DNA of 64,000 bases from positions 806,001 to 870,000 of the forward strand of contig CP064953.1 of the NCBI GenBank assembly GCA_015679245.1, in the 5' to 3' direction. A program made the position numbers and the translations under genes. Below, piece by piece: positions 25,299 to 33,939 of this stretch. Origin of the DNA: Actinomycetaceae bacterium zg-1166. Lineage in GTDB: Bacteria > Actinomycetota > Actinomycetes > Actinomycetales > Actinomycetaceae. The notes beneath the pieces were generated by a model. It did not search any database, was not told where the DNA came from, and saw only the letters and a list, made by a program, of their open reading frames with translations. How positions within the stretch are numbered: the stretch's first letter is position 1; every line of letters begins with the position of its first letter.

Positions 25299-26223
25299 AT
25301 ATCCTCACGCCTGGCCAGAGGATTTCAAGGCCGGATTCGCTTGCATTGTTGGGCGTCCTAACACAGGAAAATCAACTCTCACAAACGCACTTGTTGGGCA
25401 GAAGGTAGCCATCACCTCGAACCGTCCAGAGACTACACGCCGCACGATTCGAGCCATCGTCAATCGCGAGGAAGGGCAGATTATCCTCGTCGATACTCCC
25501 GGACTCCATCGCCCGCGCACGCTCTTAGGAGAACGTCTCAACGATATGGTGCGCGATTCCCTCTCAGATGTGGACGCAATCGTCATGTGTATTCCCGCTG
25601 ACGAAGCAGTAGGTCCAGGGGATCGATTTCTCCTTGGCCTGGCCGTGGCAGCACATCGTCCGATGATCTGTGCGGTGACGAAGGTGGATAAGGCGGAGCC
25701 AGCAGCGCTCGCCGCACAGCTTCAGGCTGTGAGTGAACTTGCCAGCTTTGAAACGATCGTTCCGGTATGTGCTACTACTGGAGAGAATGTGGAGGTGCTT
25801 AGGAGCCATATTCTCGCGCAGATGCCACTTTCCCCACCACTCTATCCACGCGACGCTGTGACGGATGAGAGCGAGGAAACCCTCATCTGCGAACTTATTC
25901 GCGAAGCGGCCTTGGAAGATCTACGCGAGGAGCTTCCCCACTCTATCGCGATCACCGTGGATGAGATCCGCGAAACCGATGGTCGTGAGTTTGGGGGAGA
26001 ACGAGGGTCAGTAACAGCAGTATTCGCCAATATCCATGTGGAACGTGATTCGCAGAAAGGGATCATAATAGGGCGTGGTGGCTCGCGTTTGAAGAAGATC
26101 AAGCGAGAGGCTCGCCACAGCATTGAGAATCTTCTCGGCGGGCGTTTTTATCTCTCTCTCCACGTGCGAATCGCTAAGGATTGGCAGCGAGATCCCAAAC
26201 AGCTAGGACGGCTCGGATTTTGA
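25285..26223 (+). CDS. era: GTPase Era
   Basis: A 312-residue GTPase that binds the 3' end of 16S rRNA during 30S assembly. G motifs are GRPNTGKST, the switch ([11 protein letters not shown]), DTPGLH and TKVDKAE. A KH domain ends the protein ([21 protein letters not shown] ... [19 protein letters not shown]). Start codons ATG 25285 and ATG 25291 are both possible; both lie inside the end of the preceding gene. Together with ybeY and rsmE it forms a block for small-subunit maturation. Confidence 0.95.
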   Translation: MKMNEYPHAWPEDFKAGFACIVGRPNTGKSTLTNALVGQKVAITSNRPETTRRTIRAIVNREEGQIILVDTPGLHRPRTLLGERLNDMVRDSLSDVDAIVMCIPADEAVGPGDRFLLGLAVAAHRPMICAVTKVDKAEPAALAAQLQAVSELASFETIVPVCATTGENVEVLRSHILAQMPLSPPLYPRDAVTDESEETLICELIREAALEDLREELPHSIAITVDEIRETDGREFGGERGSVTAVFANIHVERDSQKGIIIGRGGSRLKKIKREARHSIENLLGGRFYLSLHVRIAKDWQRDPKQLGRLGF

Positions 26224-27932
26224 GACTCGGTTGGGGCGGATCTAGTTCAGTTGAAAATCTGGCATCCGAGGCCAGGAGTGCAAGTTCACCAAACGAGGCT
26301 CGGCGTGTCCATCACGAAGGGGAAGCCCTCGGCAAAGCCGTGGGCTTGTGCAGTGCCTCCTCACACGACAACAATAGTGACGCGGACGGGGATTCACGCC
26401 GTCCTCTTCGAGAAAGTGTGCGGCGCTCAATTCGCTCCCTCGCGCTTCGCCACCCACGCCTCTCGGCTTTTCTCCTCCTTATTCTTTTCCTGGGCTTGTG
26501 GGGTGCTTGGGCAGGCCCGTCGTGGACTCTCCAGCCGCTGACAAACGTCGTTGTTCCGCCCACGACGAATACTCAGATCAACGGGGGAAAGATCCATACC
26601 CCTGTGGGAGCCTATGAGGTTTCCCTTGAAGAGATAACGGTGCGCCTTGCCGATGGCAGTGAACTTCCCGTCCGCGTACGGCGCCCCCTGGGAGTTAACG
26701 GTCTTACACCGGGGATCGTATTTATTCACGGCACAGGCACAGCCTCCTCGACGAGTTTTAGCCGCGAGGCGGAGGCTCTTACGTCAGCAGGAATCACGAC
26801 GATCGTGGCGGAAAAACGTACGGAGAATTACTCCACAACTTTCCGTGACTATCGCGCTCTCGCCCGAGACTATGCCGACGTATTTGAAATTTTCATCGAG
26901 ATGACAGGGGTGGATCCGCACCGTAGCGGGCTCTACGCCGTCTCCGAAGGCGCCTATATCGCTCCCATCGTAGCCACCTCGATTGACTCAGTTTCCTTTG
27001 TTACTTTTGTTTCTGCTCCTGTATTTCCGATTCGCGAACAAGGCGCTTTGGCAGCGGGAACCTACCTGAAAAATCTTGGGGCACCGAAGAGTATTATCGA
27101 TGCGATTCCACGGCTGATCGGCCAGGATTTTGGTGAGGATTTCCAGTACATCGATTTCAATATCTCCGACTACCAGCAACAGATGGATCAACCCGTCCTC
27201 ATGCTCTATGGCACGGGGGATATGTCGATGCCCACAGTCCAAGGCCCTGAGCGTATGCGTGAAGATCTAGCCGCCAACGGCAATACGGATCTCACCGTGC
27301 GCTACTACGAGAATGCCGATCATGGACTTCGAGTGGACAAAGTACTCGTGAGTACAGCGATGCGCGATACAGCTGATTGGGTAAACGGCCTTCCAGGTAC
27401 AGCCTCGGCACTTCCACATGTGGCAGGAGCCCAACCACATCAGCTCTTCGAAGCTGCGCAGTTGGATCAACCACACTGGTTCGCTTCGGGGCATTTAGGT
27501 ATCGTTATTATGCTCAGCGGGATTGGACTCACTGCGATCTCAATTCCCCTGACAGCCTTCGCGTGGCTTCGTCGAGGGCATCGTCGCCCCATGGATCTTT
27601 CGGGAATTGCGGGGAAGATGAACGTCGCTTCCCTCGCCCTACTCACTGCGGTAGTGGTGGCTTTGGCCTACATCGTACTCATCGCTGTCTTGGCTTTGAG
27701 CTACCGCCACAATGCACCTCTTGTGCAGGGCGGGTGGATGTTTACCCAGGCAGTGGCTCTCGTTGCTGCGTGGCTTGTGGTACGTGAAATTTTTGCTTTC
27801 GCCACGTCTGTGCTCAACAGAGAAAAGCGCCCCTGTGGTGTGCGCATTGTGGCTGGTATAGCGGTGCTGGGGCAGCTAGTTGTGCTCCTTTCCCTCGCCT
27901 ACTGGGGGTTCTATCCAGCCCTCATTCGCTAG
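26220..27932 (+). CDS. Membrane-anchored alpha/beta hydrolase
   Basis: About 570 residues if begun at TTG 26220 (overlapping the era stop); GTG 26340 would give about 530. After a charged cytoplasmic stretch comes a membrane segment (LSAFLLLILFLGLWGAWAG) and an extracytoplasmic alpha/beta hydrolase domain. Its oxyanion region is FIHGTGTASS, the nucleophile elbow is YAVSEGAY, the acid lies in LYGTGDMSMP, and the histidine in ENADHGLR. Three to four more membrane segments form the C-terminal 150 residues, so the catalytic domain sits on the outer face between anchors. The substrate is unknown; an esterase or peptidase is likely. No clear ribosome site decides the start. Confidence 0.75.
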   Translation: MRLGWGGSSSVENLASEARSASSPNEARRVHHEGEALGKAVGLCSASSHDNNSDADGDSRRPLRESVRRSIRSLALRHPRLSAFLLLILFLGLWGAWAGPSWTLQPLTNVVVPPTTNTQINGGKIHTPVGAYEVSLEEITVRLADGSELPVRVRRPLGVNGLTPGIVFIHGTGTASSTSFSREAEALTSAGITTIVAEKRTENYSTTFRDYRALARDYADVFEIFIEMTGVDPHRSGLYAVSEGAYIAPIVATSIDSVSFVTFVSAPVFPIREQGALAAGTYLKNLGAPKSIIDAIPRLIGQDFGEDFQYIDFNISDYQQQMDQPVLMLYGTGDMSMPTVQGPERMREDLAANGNTDLTVRYYENADHGLRVDKVLVSTAMRDTADWVNGLPGTASALPHVAGAQPHQLFEAAQLDQPHWFASGHLGIVIMLSGIGLTAISIPLTAFAWLRRGHRRPMDLSGIAGKMNVASLALLTAVVVALAYIVLIAVLALSYRHNAPLVQGGWMFTQAVALVAAWLVVREIFAFATSVLNREKRPCGVRIVAGIAVLGQLVVLLSLAYWGFYPALIR

Positions 27933-28014
27933 GAGGCAAAGGTGCATGTGCACTGACCTGTCACAATATGGCGGAATTGCCGTGAGCGCGAAAAAGTAGT
28001 CTAAAGTAGGTGAT

Positions 28015-28071
28015 ATGCGCCTAGCACTTCTCCTTATGTGCCGCGGCAGGGGTTCGAATCCGGCATCCTGA
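28015..28071 (+). CDS. leuA leader peptide, leucine-rich, 18 residues
   Basis: A short ORF after GTAGGTG. It begins MRLALLLMCRGRG and has four leucine codons (CTA, CTT, CTC, CTT) among codons 3-7, ending at TGA 28069. It lies 45 bases before leuA. Leucine-rich leader peptides before leuA are known in actinobacteria as attenuators: ribosome stalling at Leu codons when leucyl-tRNA is scarce alters folding of the leader RNA. Confidence 0.7.
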   Translation: MRLALLLMCRGRGSNPAS

Positions 28072-28092
28072 CGCGGGTACTTCTCATGCCGG
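28039..28092 (+). promoter_or_regulatory. leuA attenuator stem-loops
   Basis: CCGGCAT at 28060-28066 pairs with ATGCCGG at 28086-28092. The self-complementary TGCCGCGGCA at 28039-28048 overlaps the leader peptide's codons just after the Leu codons and can compete for pairing with CCGGCA. There is no T-run after the distal hairpin, so the switch may act on translation or Rho rather than as an intrinsic terminator. The mechanism is inferred. Confidence 0.5.
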
Positions 28093-28115
28093 AACGCCAC
28101 AGAAGAAGGAACAAC

Positions 28116-29885
28116 ATGAGGACTGAAGGAAAAGTAGCACGCCAGACCCCCTCCACGATGCCCGCCCATAAGTACCGGAGCTTTGTGGAGACAAATCCGA
28201 TCACACTCCCCGATCGCACGTGGCCAGATAATCGCATTACGAAAGCTCCCCGGTGGATGTCCACTGACCTGCGGGACGGGAACCAATCCCTCATTGAGCC
28301 GATGGATCCCGCACGCAAACGGCAGATGTTCGATTTGCTCGTTGCCATGGGATTCAAGGAAATTGAAATTGGTTTCCCTGCGGCTTCGAAGGCAGATTTT
28401 GATTTTTGCCGTTCCCTTGTGGAATCCAATGCCGTGCCAGAGGATGTGACGATTTCCGTCCTCACTCAAGCGCGTCCTGAGATTATTCACCGTACTATCG
28501 ATGCACTTGATGGCTTGCCACGTGCAACCGTCCACCTCTACAACGCTACTTCACCACTTTTCCGGCGTGTTGTCTTTCATAATGACCGCGAAGCAACCCT
28601 GGCTCTTGCTGTTGCTGGAGCACAGGACGTTATCTCGTATATGGAAAAGCGCCTTCCTGAGACGACGATTGCCGGTTTCGAGTACTCTCCAGAATTCTTC
28701 GTCGATACAGAGATCGACTTTGCGATTGACGTGTGCAGTGCCGTCATGAATGTGTGGCAGCCAGGACCCGAACGCGAGATCATCCTCAATCTGCCCACAA
28801 CAGTAGAACGCTGCACCCCCAACACCTATGCAGATCAGATTGAGTACTTCTGTCGCAATCTTCCAGGCCGTGAACATGCTGTTATCTCATGCCACAACCA
28901 CAATGATCGTGGCACCGGAGTAGCCACGACTGAACTTGCGCTGCTTGCCGGTGTGGACCGTGTGGAAGGTTGCCTCTTTGGACATGGTGAGCGAACTGGA
29001 AATGTCGATCTCATCACTGTGGCGCTCAATCTCTACTCACAGGGCGTCGATCCTGAACTCAAGCTCGACAATATTGACGAAATCCGCCGAATCGTTGAAC
29101 ACTGCACCTCGATGGACGTGCCGCCACGTACCCCATACGGTGGCGATCTTGTCTACACGTCTTTCTCTGGATCTCACCAGGATGCAATCAAGAAGGGCTT
29201 TGCTGACCGTGCCACCCGCATTGCCGAGGCAGGTGGCAACGAGGATACCGTGACATGGGACGTTCCCTACCTCCCGATCGATCCGCGCGATGTGGGGCGT
29301 TCCTATGAAGCTGTGGTGCGCGTGAATTCACAGTCGGGCAAGGGCGGGGTAGCCTACCTCATGTCCACCACGCGACACCTCGACTTGCCCCGACGAATGC
29401 AACTTGAGCTTTCGGGGATCGTACAGCGCTGGACAGATCGTGAGGGCGGCGAGGTTACTGCCGAACGCCTCTGGCAGATTTTCGTCGACGAATACCTTCC
29501 TTCTAAAGCGGCACAGGGTCTGCGCCCGTGGGGGAAGTATCGCCTTGTTTCTTCTGTGGTTACCACAGGTTCAGAGGCTGAACAGTCGCATTTGAGCGCC
29601 CTTATAGCTGAGCACACCAGCGAAGGAGAAAGTGAACATGCGATTGATACTCACGGCAACGGACCGATTGATGCTTTTGTGGTAGGTCTACGGGAACTGG
29701 GTGTGGATATCCGCGTGCTTGACTACGCCGAACACGCGCTTTCTGAGGGTGGAGATGCCACGGCTGCTGCCTACCTCGAATGTGAAGTAAACGGTGTTGT
29801 CCTCTGGGGATGCGGAATTGATCCCTCGACGGTGCGCGCCAGCTTCAAGGCAATTATTTCTGCGGTCAATCGTGCACTGCGTTGA
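28116..29885 (+). CDS. leuA: 2-isopropylmalate synthase
   Basis: A 589-residue enzyme condensing acetyl-CoA and 2-oxoisovalerate, the first committed step of leucine synthesis. The HMGL-like TIM barrel begins with MSTDLRDGNQSLIEPMD, and EIEIGFPAASKADFDF follows. The metal-binding ISCHNHNDRGTGVATTELAL and CLFGHGERTGNVD are clear. A C-terminal LeuA dimer (allosteric) domain ends the protein, as expected for the long class II form in actinobacteria. ATG 28116 has GAAGGA upstream; the longer open frame begins inside the leader. Other leucine genes are not in the window. Confidence 0.95.
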   Translation: MRTEGKVARQTPSTMPAHKYRSFVETNPITLPDRTWPDNRITKAPRWMSTDLRDGNQSLIEPMDPARKRQMFDLLVAMGFKEIEIGFPAASKADFDFCRSLVESNAVPEDVTISVLTQARPEIIHRTIDALDGLPRATVHLYNATSPLFRRVVFHNDREATLALAVAGAQDVISYMEKRLPETTIAGFEYSPEFFVDTEIDFAIDVCSAVMNVWQPGPEREIILNLPTTVERCTPNTYADQIEYFCRNLPGREHAVISCHNHNDRGTGVATTELALLAGVDRVEGCLFGHGERTGNVDLITVALNLYSQGVDPELKLDNIDEIRRIVEHCTSMDVPPRTPYGGDLVYTSFSGSHQDAIKKGFADRATRIAEAGGNEDTVTWDVPYLPIDPRDVGRSYEAVVRVNSQSGKGGVAYLMSTTRHLDLPRRMQLELSGIVQRWTDREGGEVTAERLWQIFVDEYLPSKAAQGLRPWGKYRLVSSVVTTGSEAEQSHLSALIAEHTSEGESEHAIDTHGNGPIDAFVVGLRELGVDIRVLDYAEHALSEGGDATAAAYLECEVNGVVLWGCGIDPSTVRASFKAIISAVNRALR

Positions 29886-29934
29886 GCTTCAATGTGAAGC
29901 AGAGTGATGCTCCTATCGTGTGTGGTTCCTCTCG

Positions 29935-29974
29935 TTGCTACTCGTGCCAGCTAATTGCTATTCGTACCAGGTAG
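29935..29974. repeat. 20-bp tandem duplication over the stop of the GCS2-type gene
   Basis: TTGCTACTCGTGCCAGCTAA at 29935-29954 is followed by a copy at 29955-29974 with four differences. The stop codon of the minus-strand gene (29951-29953) lies in the first copy. This mirrors the duplication over the dnaJ stop. Confidence 0.75.
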
Positions 29975-31141
29975 ACCGAATAAGCGGGCTGCTCTATCAG
30001 TGGATTCAGAGTCATACACGCGCGGAGTCAGTGGTTTTCCAGCACGTGTTTCCTCACGCATATGCATCGTTACCGCTTCGAGCGAACCACCGTTACATTG
30101 GCTCACTGCGCGTAGACGCTCATAGGCTGCGCCCTGCTCACAGATCTGGGAAACCCGTGCGAGTTCAGCTTCGCACCCTAAACGCTTCGCAGTCGGGGCA
30201 AGCTCGTCAACGAGGGCTAGGAGGGAATCCTTCACACATTCCTCGCGTCCCTCAGAATCCACGATGAGCCATGCGTCCATACCGTAACGCGCTGAGCGCC
30301 AGCGATTCTCCGACACGAACCATTCAGGTAGGCGAGGAAGCTCATAACCACGGTCGTACATTGTCGAATAATGATCCACGAGGCAGTGGGTGAGTGCAGC
30401 GACGGCAGCAAGTTCACTGATATTAGTATTCGCATCGGCCACGCGGATTTCCAAGGTTCCCCATGTCGGGGAAGGACGCACGTCCCAGCGCACCTCGTTG
30501 AAGTGGGAGATCGTTGTGGTGGCGAGCATTCCGCGTTCGAATTCTTCAAGCTCATCCCAGGTCTGGAATTGACGTGGCACTCCAGCTGTAGGAAGTTGCT
30601 GAAAATACATTGCACGGTTTGTTGCGTAGCCTGTATCTGTGCGATTCCAGAAAGGTGAGGAGGCGGAGAGCGCTTGAATGTGGTACGCCTTCGTGAGCAT
30701 CGCTGCGAGGATCGGTAACACCTTGTCGCGCTGGTCGATGCCCACGTGAACATGAGTACCAAAGAGGAGCATCTGACGGCCCCAATACTGAGTGCGTTCG
30801 ACGAGATCTCGGTAACGGCGCTTATCAGTTACGCGTTGATAGGCCGGATTGGCGAAGGGATGTGAGCCTGCCGAGGTGAGTTCAATACGTAACGCAGCGG
30901 CAGCTTCACTCACTTCGTCAAAAGCAGAGGTAAGGTCACCCACGCAGCCGGAGACGCTCGAATGAACTCCCGAGGTGAGTTCGATCGTGTTGAGGAGCAT
31001 CTCGCGGTGAATATGGGGATGAGCGCTAAACTGTTCAACCAAGAAATCTGCACTTTGGCGCAGGTCATTGGAATCAGCGTCAACGAGCTGTAGTTCCCAC
31101 TCAATCCCTAGTGTTGATTGCTGTGAGGAAGCGAACTTCAT
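29951..31141 (-). CDS. GCS2-family carboxylate-amine ligase (YbdK/EgtA-like)
   Basis: A 396-residue ATP-dependent ligase of the glutamate-cysteine ligase type 2 family. Visible motifs are LGIEWELQLVDADS at the N terminus, MLLNTIELTSGVH, GTHVHVGI, and WDVRPSPTWGTLEIRVADANT. Family members join glutamate to an amine such as cysteine. The real acceptor is unknown, and many YbdK homologues make other gamma-glutamyl or amide bonds. The start at ATG 31141 has GGGAGG upstream and overlaps the stop of the amidotransferase gene as ATGA, so the two are translationally coupled. Confidence 0.85.
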   Translation of the reverse strand: MKFASSQQSTLGIEWELQLVDADSNDLRQSADFLVEQFSAHPHIHREMLLNTIELTSGVHSSVSGCVGDLTSAFDEVSEAAAALRIELTSAGSHPFANPAYQRVTDKRRYRDLVERTQYWGRQMLLFGTHVHVGIDQRDKVLPILAAMLTKAYHIQALSASSPFWNRTDTGYATNRAMYFQQLPTAGVPRQFQTWDELEEFERGMLATTTISHFNEVRWDVRPSPTWGTLEIRVADANTNISELAAVAALTHCLVDHYSTMYDRGYELPRLPEWFVSENRWRSARYGMDAWLIVDSEGREECVKDSLLALVDELAPTAKRLGCEAELARVSQICEQGAAYERLRAVSQCNGGSLEAVTMHMREETRAGKPLTPRVYDSESTDRAARLFGLPGTNSN

Positions 31142-31860
31142 GCTGACCTCCCATAACACTCGACAAATGTGGAGATGAGCCCGTGCTCAGTGTGCACGCT
31201 TGTGCATTGGGCAAGGATAGGATCGCGCTCTTCAGGGCGAAGATAGACGCCCACATAGTGATCGATTCGCAATCGAATACCGGCTGTATCAATTTCGGGA
31301 TGATGCTGTGTGCCGTAGATGTTTTTCCCAAAGCGCGCTAGATGAATCGGACATGTGGGTGATGAAGCGAGCACGGTGCAGCCCTTGGGGGCATCGAGGA
31401 GAGATTCGGAATGCGCCACATAGGAATAGAACGTATGCGGTAGATGCGAAGTGAGAGGGTCAACCATGCCCTTGGGTGTGAGTGTAATGGGGTAGGCTCC
31501 CATATCTTCAGCATATTCGTGAGTGAGGCTTCCTCCAGCGGCGAGGGCGAGAATCTGGAGTCCATAACATAGACCCAAGGTGGGAAAATCAAGTTCGAGA
31601 GCGCGGCGAGCGAGTGCGAGTGCTCCTGCCTCGATACGACGATGTTCTTGAGATTTTTCACGAGCGAGAGAGCCATAAGGTGATCCGGTAATGATGAGAC
31701 CGGAATAATCCCTCAGATCGGGAATCTCAACCATCGGAGTGGACAGTTCTCTACGCACGAGTTCATTCTCGCGCAGATGCCCAAGTGCGAGCAGAGCGCG
31801 GTGTTCGTCGCGAGCGATAAGCCCATGAGGCCTAGCCACAGCCACAAGAATGGGTTTCAT
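31138..31860 (-). CDS. Class I glutamine amidotransferase
   Basis: A 240-residue stand-alone GATase1 domain. The nucleophile cysteine lies in TLGLCYGLQIL and the catalytic His-x-Glu in YGTQHHPEID. Oxyanion-forming GLIITGSPYG precedes them. It resembles the amidotransferase part of GMP synthase, and also gamma-glutamyl-compound hydrolases of the PuuD type. Being coupled to a gamma-glutamyl ligase, it may remove glutamate from or supply ammonia to the same pathway; this is inference. The start is ATG 31860. Confidence 0.8.
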   Translation of the reverse strand: MKPILVAVARPHGLIARDEHRALLALGHLRENELVRRELSTPMVEIPDLRDYSGLIITGSPYGSLAREKSQEHRRIEAGALALARRALELDFPTLGLCYGLQILALAAGGSLTHEYAEDMGAYPITLTPKGMVDPLTSHLPHTFYSYVAHSESLLDAPKGCTVLASSPTCPIHLARFGKNIYGTQHHPEIDTAGIRLRIDHYVGVYLRPEERDPILAQCTSVHTEHGLISTFVECYGRSA

Positions 31861-31948
31861 ATGGTGAGAGATTAACAGGTTAGTTCCCTCATGTCAGGAT
31901 CGTCCGACCTGCGAGCGTGGTGCGAGAACGCACAGCGAAAAAGCATAT

Positions 31949-32100
31949 TGAGGGGAAAGAGAAAAGGAGAAAGTCTGGGAGAGGTAGGGGAACAGGGCGG
32001 AAAAGAGAGGAAAAGAAAGAAGGGAGGCAGAGTTTGGGAAAAGAGAGTGAGAAAGTTCGGGAGAAGAGGAGAGAAAGGGGGAGATGGAAAGGAGGGCAGT
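31949..32100 (+). other. Polypurine tract
   Basis: About 150 bases in which roughly nine of ten are A or G on this strand, made of GGGAGAGG, GAAAAGGAG and AAAGAGAGG-like blocks. It lies between the divergent amidotransferase gene and recO, in a 395-base gap with no convincing gene. The matching minus-strand open frame is a proline/phenylalanine/leucine/serine low-complexity product. Such strand asymmetry can form triplex DNA or R-loops. Confidence 0.85.
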
Positions 32101-32172
32101 GTGTTTTGGGGAAGATTTCCGGAAAACGAATCGGGAAAGACAAAGAAATAAGCGTGTCTATAGGTGGGCATA

Positions 32173-32208
32173 TGAGATCATGCGGGCATGTGTGAGATCA
32201 TGCGAGCA
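32173..32208. repeat. 20-bp-period direct repeat before recO
   Basis: TGAGATCATGCGGGCA at 32173-32188 is repeated at 32193-32208 with one difference. It is just before the recO start at 32256. Confidence 0.75.
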
Positions 32209-32255
32209 CGGCGGGCCTTGAAGCCACACACACGCGTACGTGTGAGAATAAGCGG

Positions 32256-32990
32256 GTGAAACTTTACCGTGACGAAGGAATCGTGGTGCGAACTCACCAG
32301 CTCGGTGAAGCTGACCGCATTATCACCTTCCTCACGCGCCACCACGGAATCGTACGTGCCACAGCGAAAGGTGTGCGCCGCACTCGTTCGAAATTCGGGG
32401 CGAGACTCGAACCCTTCTCCCTCGTCGATGTGCAGTTTTACGAGGGGCGTAGCCTTGATATCGTCACGGAAGTGGCCACTCTTGCTCCCTTTTCCTCCTC
32501 GATTGCCCGCGATATTGATTCCTACGCAGCTGCAAGCTCAATGCTTGAAGTAGCTGAGCAGCTCTGCTCTGAGAGCAGCGAGGACGAACACTTCTTTCTC
32601 CTTCTCGCAGCCTTAGCTGCTCTTGCTCGACGCGATCAGGCGGCAGATCTTATTCGTGATTCGTATTTTCTGCGTGCACTTGCCGTTGCTGGCTGGGCGC
32701 TCTCGATCTGGAACTGCGCAGAGTGCGGTGCGAATTCTCCAACGATTGTGCATCTACCCTCAGGCGGCCTCGTCTGCGACTCCTGTGCGCCGCGAGATTC
32801 ACGTTCCCTCCCTGCTCCAGTGATTGCACATTTAGGCGCACTTATGGGCGGCCAGTGGGAAGCGGTGCGTTCTTCCTCGAACCTTACGCGCGGGGAAGCC
32901 TCACAGATTGTCGCGAATTTTCTTCAGTGGCAGCTAGAACGCCAAGTGCGTTCTCTTCGTGTAGGGGCACGAATGCACGCAGCCATCTGA
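32256..32990 (+). CDS. recO: DNA repair protein RecO
   Basis: A 244-residue recombination mediator that helps load RecA through RecF/R. It has an N-terminal OB fold (YRDEGIVVRTHQLGEADRI, GVRRTRSKFGARLEPFS) and a helical C-terminal part. A zinc ribbon of the form CAECG ... CDSC lies near residues 150-180. It begins at GTG 32256, with only a weak ribosome site. uppS follows 59 bases on. Confidence 0.93.
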   Translation: MKLYRDEGIVVRTHQLGEADRIITFLTRHHGIVRATAKGVRRTRSKFGARLEPFSLVDVQFYEGRSLDIVTEVATLAPFSSSIARDIDSYAAASSMLEVAEQLCSESSEDEHFFLLLAALAALARRDQAADLIRDSYFLRALAVAGWALSIWNCAECGANSPTIVHLPSGGLVCDSCAPRDSRSLPAPVIAHLGALMGGQWEAVRSSSNLTRGEASQIVANFLQWQLERQVRSLRVGARMHAAI

Positions 32991-33049
32991 CAGCTGTCTG
33001 AGCTTGCGCCCCCGAGGCGAAGTGTCTTGTGCACGCTACGATAGAGGAC

Positions 33050-33889
33050 ATGCCAATCCCGTCTGCTTCGCAGTGTCCTCCTAGCGCGCCACCGCCTCAT
33101 CCTTCCGGTGCGCGCCCCCCGCGCCTTTCACGCCTCCCACAGCACGTGGCCGTAGTGATGGATGGCAATGGACGTTGGGCCAATGCGCAAGGTCTGCCGC
33201 GGATTGAGGGACATCGAGCTGGAGAAGCCACGCTCATGGATGTCGTTGCTGGTGCAATCGAGGCAGGAGTGAAAGAGCTCTCTGCCTATGCGTTTTCCAC
33301 AGAGAATTGGAAGCGTTCACCGGCTGAAGTTCGTTTCATTATGGGGTTTTCACGCCAAGTTCTGCGCGCCCAGCGTGAGGATCTCAACGCGTGGGGCGTG
33401 CGGGTGCGTTGGGTGGGGCGAGTTCCCAAGCTCTGGAAATCTGTACTTAACGAACTTCGTGCGGCTGAAGAACTCACGAAGAACAACACTGTTCTCACCC
33501 TGAATATGTGCATCAATTACGGTGGGCGTGCGGAGATCGTTGACGCTGTGCGAGCGATGAGCGCAGATGTGGCTCAAGGAAAACTCTCGGCCACAGCAAT
33601 CACCGAACGCACCGTGAACCGCTACCTTTACTCACCTCACATGAGCGACGTGGATCTCTTTATCCGTACAGGCGGTGAGCAGCGCACAAGCAATTTCCTC
33701 ATGTGGGAATCAGCCTATGCCGAACTCTTTTTTTCTGATTTAGCATGGCCTGATTTTGACCGACGTGCACTCTGGCATGCCCTAGAAGTCTACGCTGGGC
33801 GTGAGCGACGCTTTGGAGATGCCATCGATAAAGTATCCAGGGCTGAAGACGGCTGTGTATCTGAACAAAACAGGGAAGATAAAGAGTAG
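33050..33889 (+). CDS. uppS: Isoprenyl transferase (UppS-like)
   Basis: A 279-residue cis-prenyltransferase making undecaprenyl or decaprenyl diphosphate, the lipid carrier for peptidoglycan. Clear motifs are HVAVVMDGNGRWA (catalytic Asp), GHRAGEATLMDVV, SAYAFSTENWKRS, and DLFIRTGGEQRTSNFLMWESAYAE. The N terminus has a proline-rich extension of about 30 residues. ATG 33050 has GAGG upstream; GTG 33029 is an alternative. A recO-uppS pair is common in actinobacteria. Confidence 0.94.
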   Translation: MPIPSASQCPPSAPPPHPSGARPPRLSRLPQHVAVVMDGNGRWANAQGLPRIEGHRAGEATLMDVVAGAIEAGVKELSAYAFSTENWKRSPAEVRFIMGFSRQVLRAQREDLNAWGVRVRWVGRVPKLWKSVLNELRAAEELTKNNTVLTLNMCINYGGRAEIVDAVRAMSADVAQGKLSATAITERTVNRYLYSPHMSDVDLFIRTGGEQRTSNFLMWESAYAELFFSDLAWPDFDRRALWHALEVYAGRERRFGDAIDKVSRAEDGCVSEQNREDKE

Positions 33890-33939
33890 CTTATTGGCTC
33901 ACCGCCCACTATTTGAGTGAGGCCACGTAGAATTGCTCC

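Noticed and set aside
28048-28062. GGGGTTCGAATCC in the leuA leader looks like a tRNA T arm
   Set aside because: No acceptor, D arm or anticodon stem can be drawn around it, and the bases are codons of the leader peptide.
31872-32171. 99-codon minus-strand frame rich in P, F, L and S
   Set aside because: It is only the translation of the polypurine tract's complement; composition is low-complexity.
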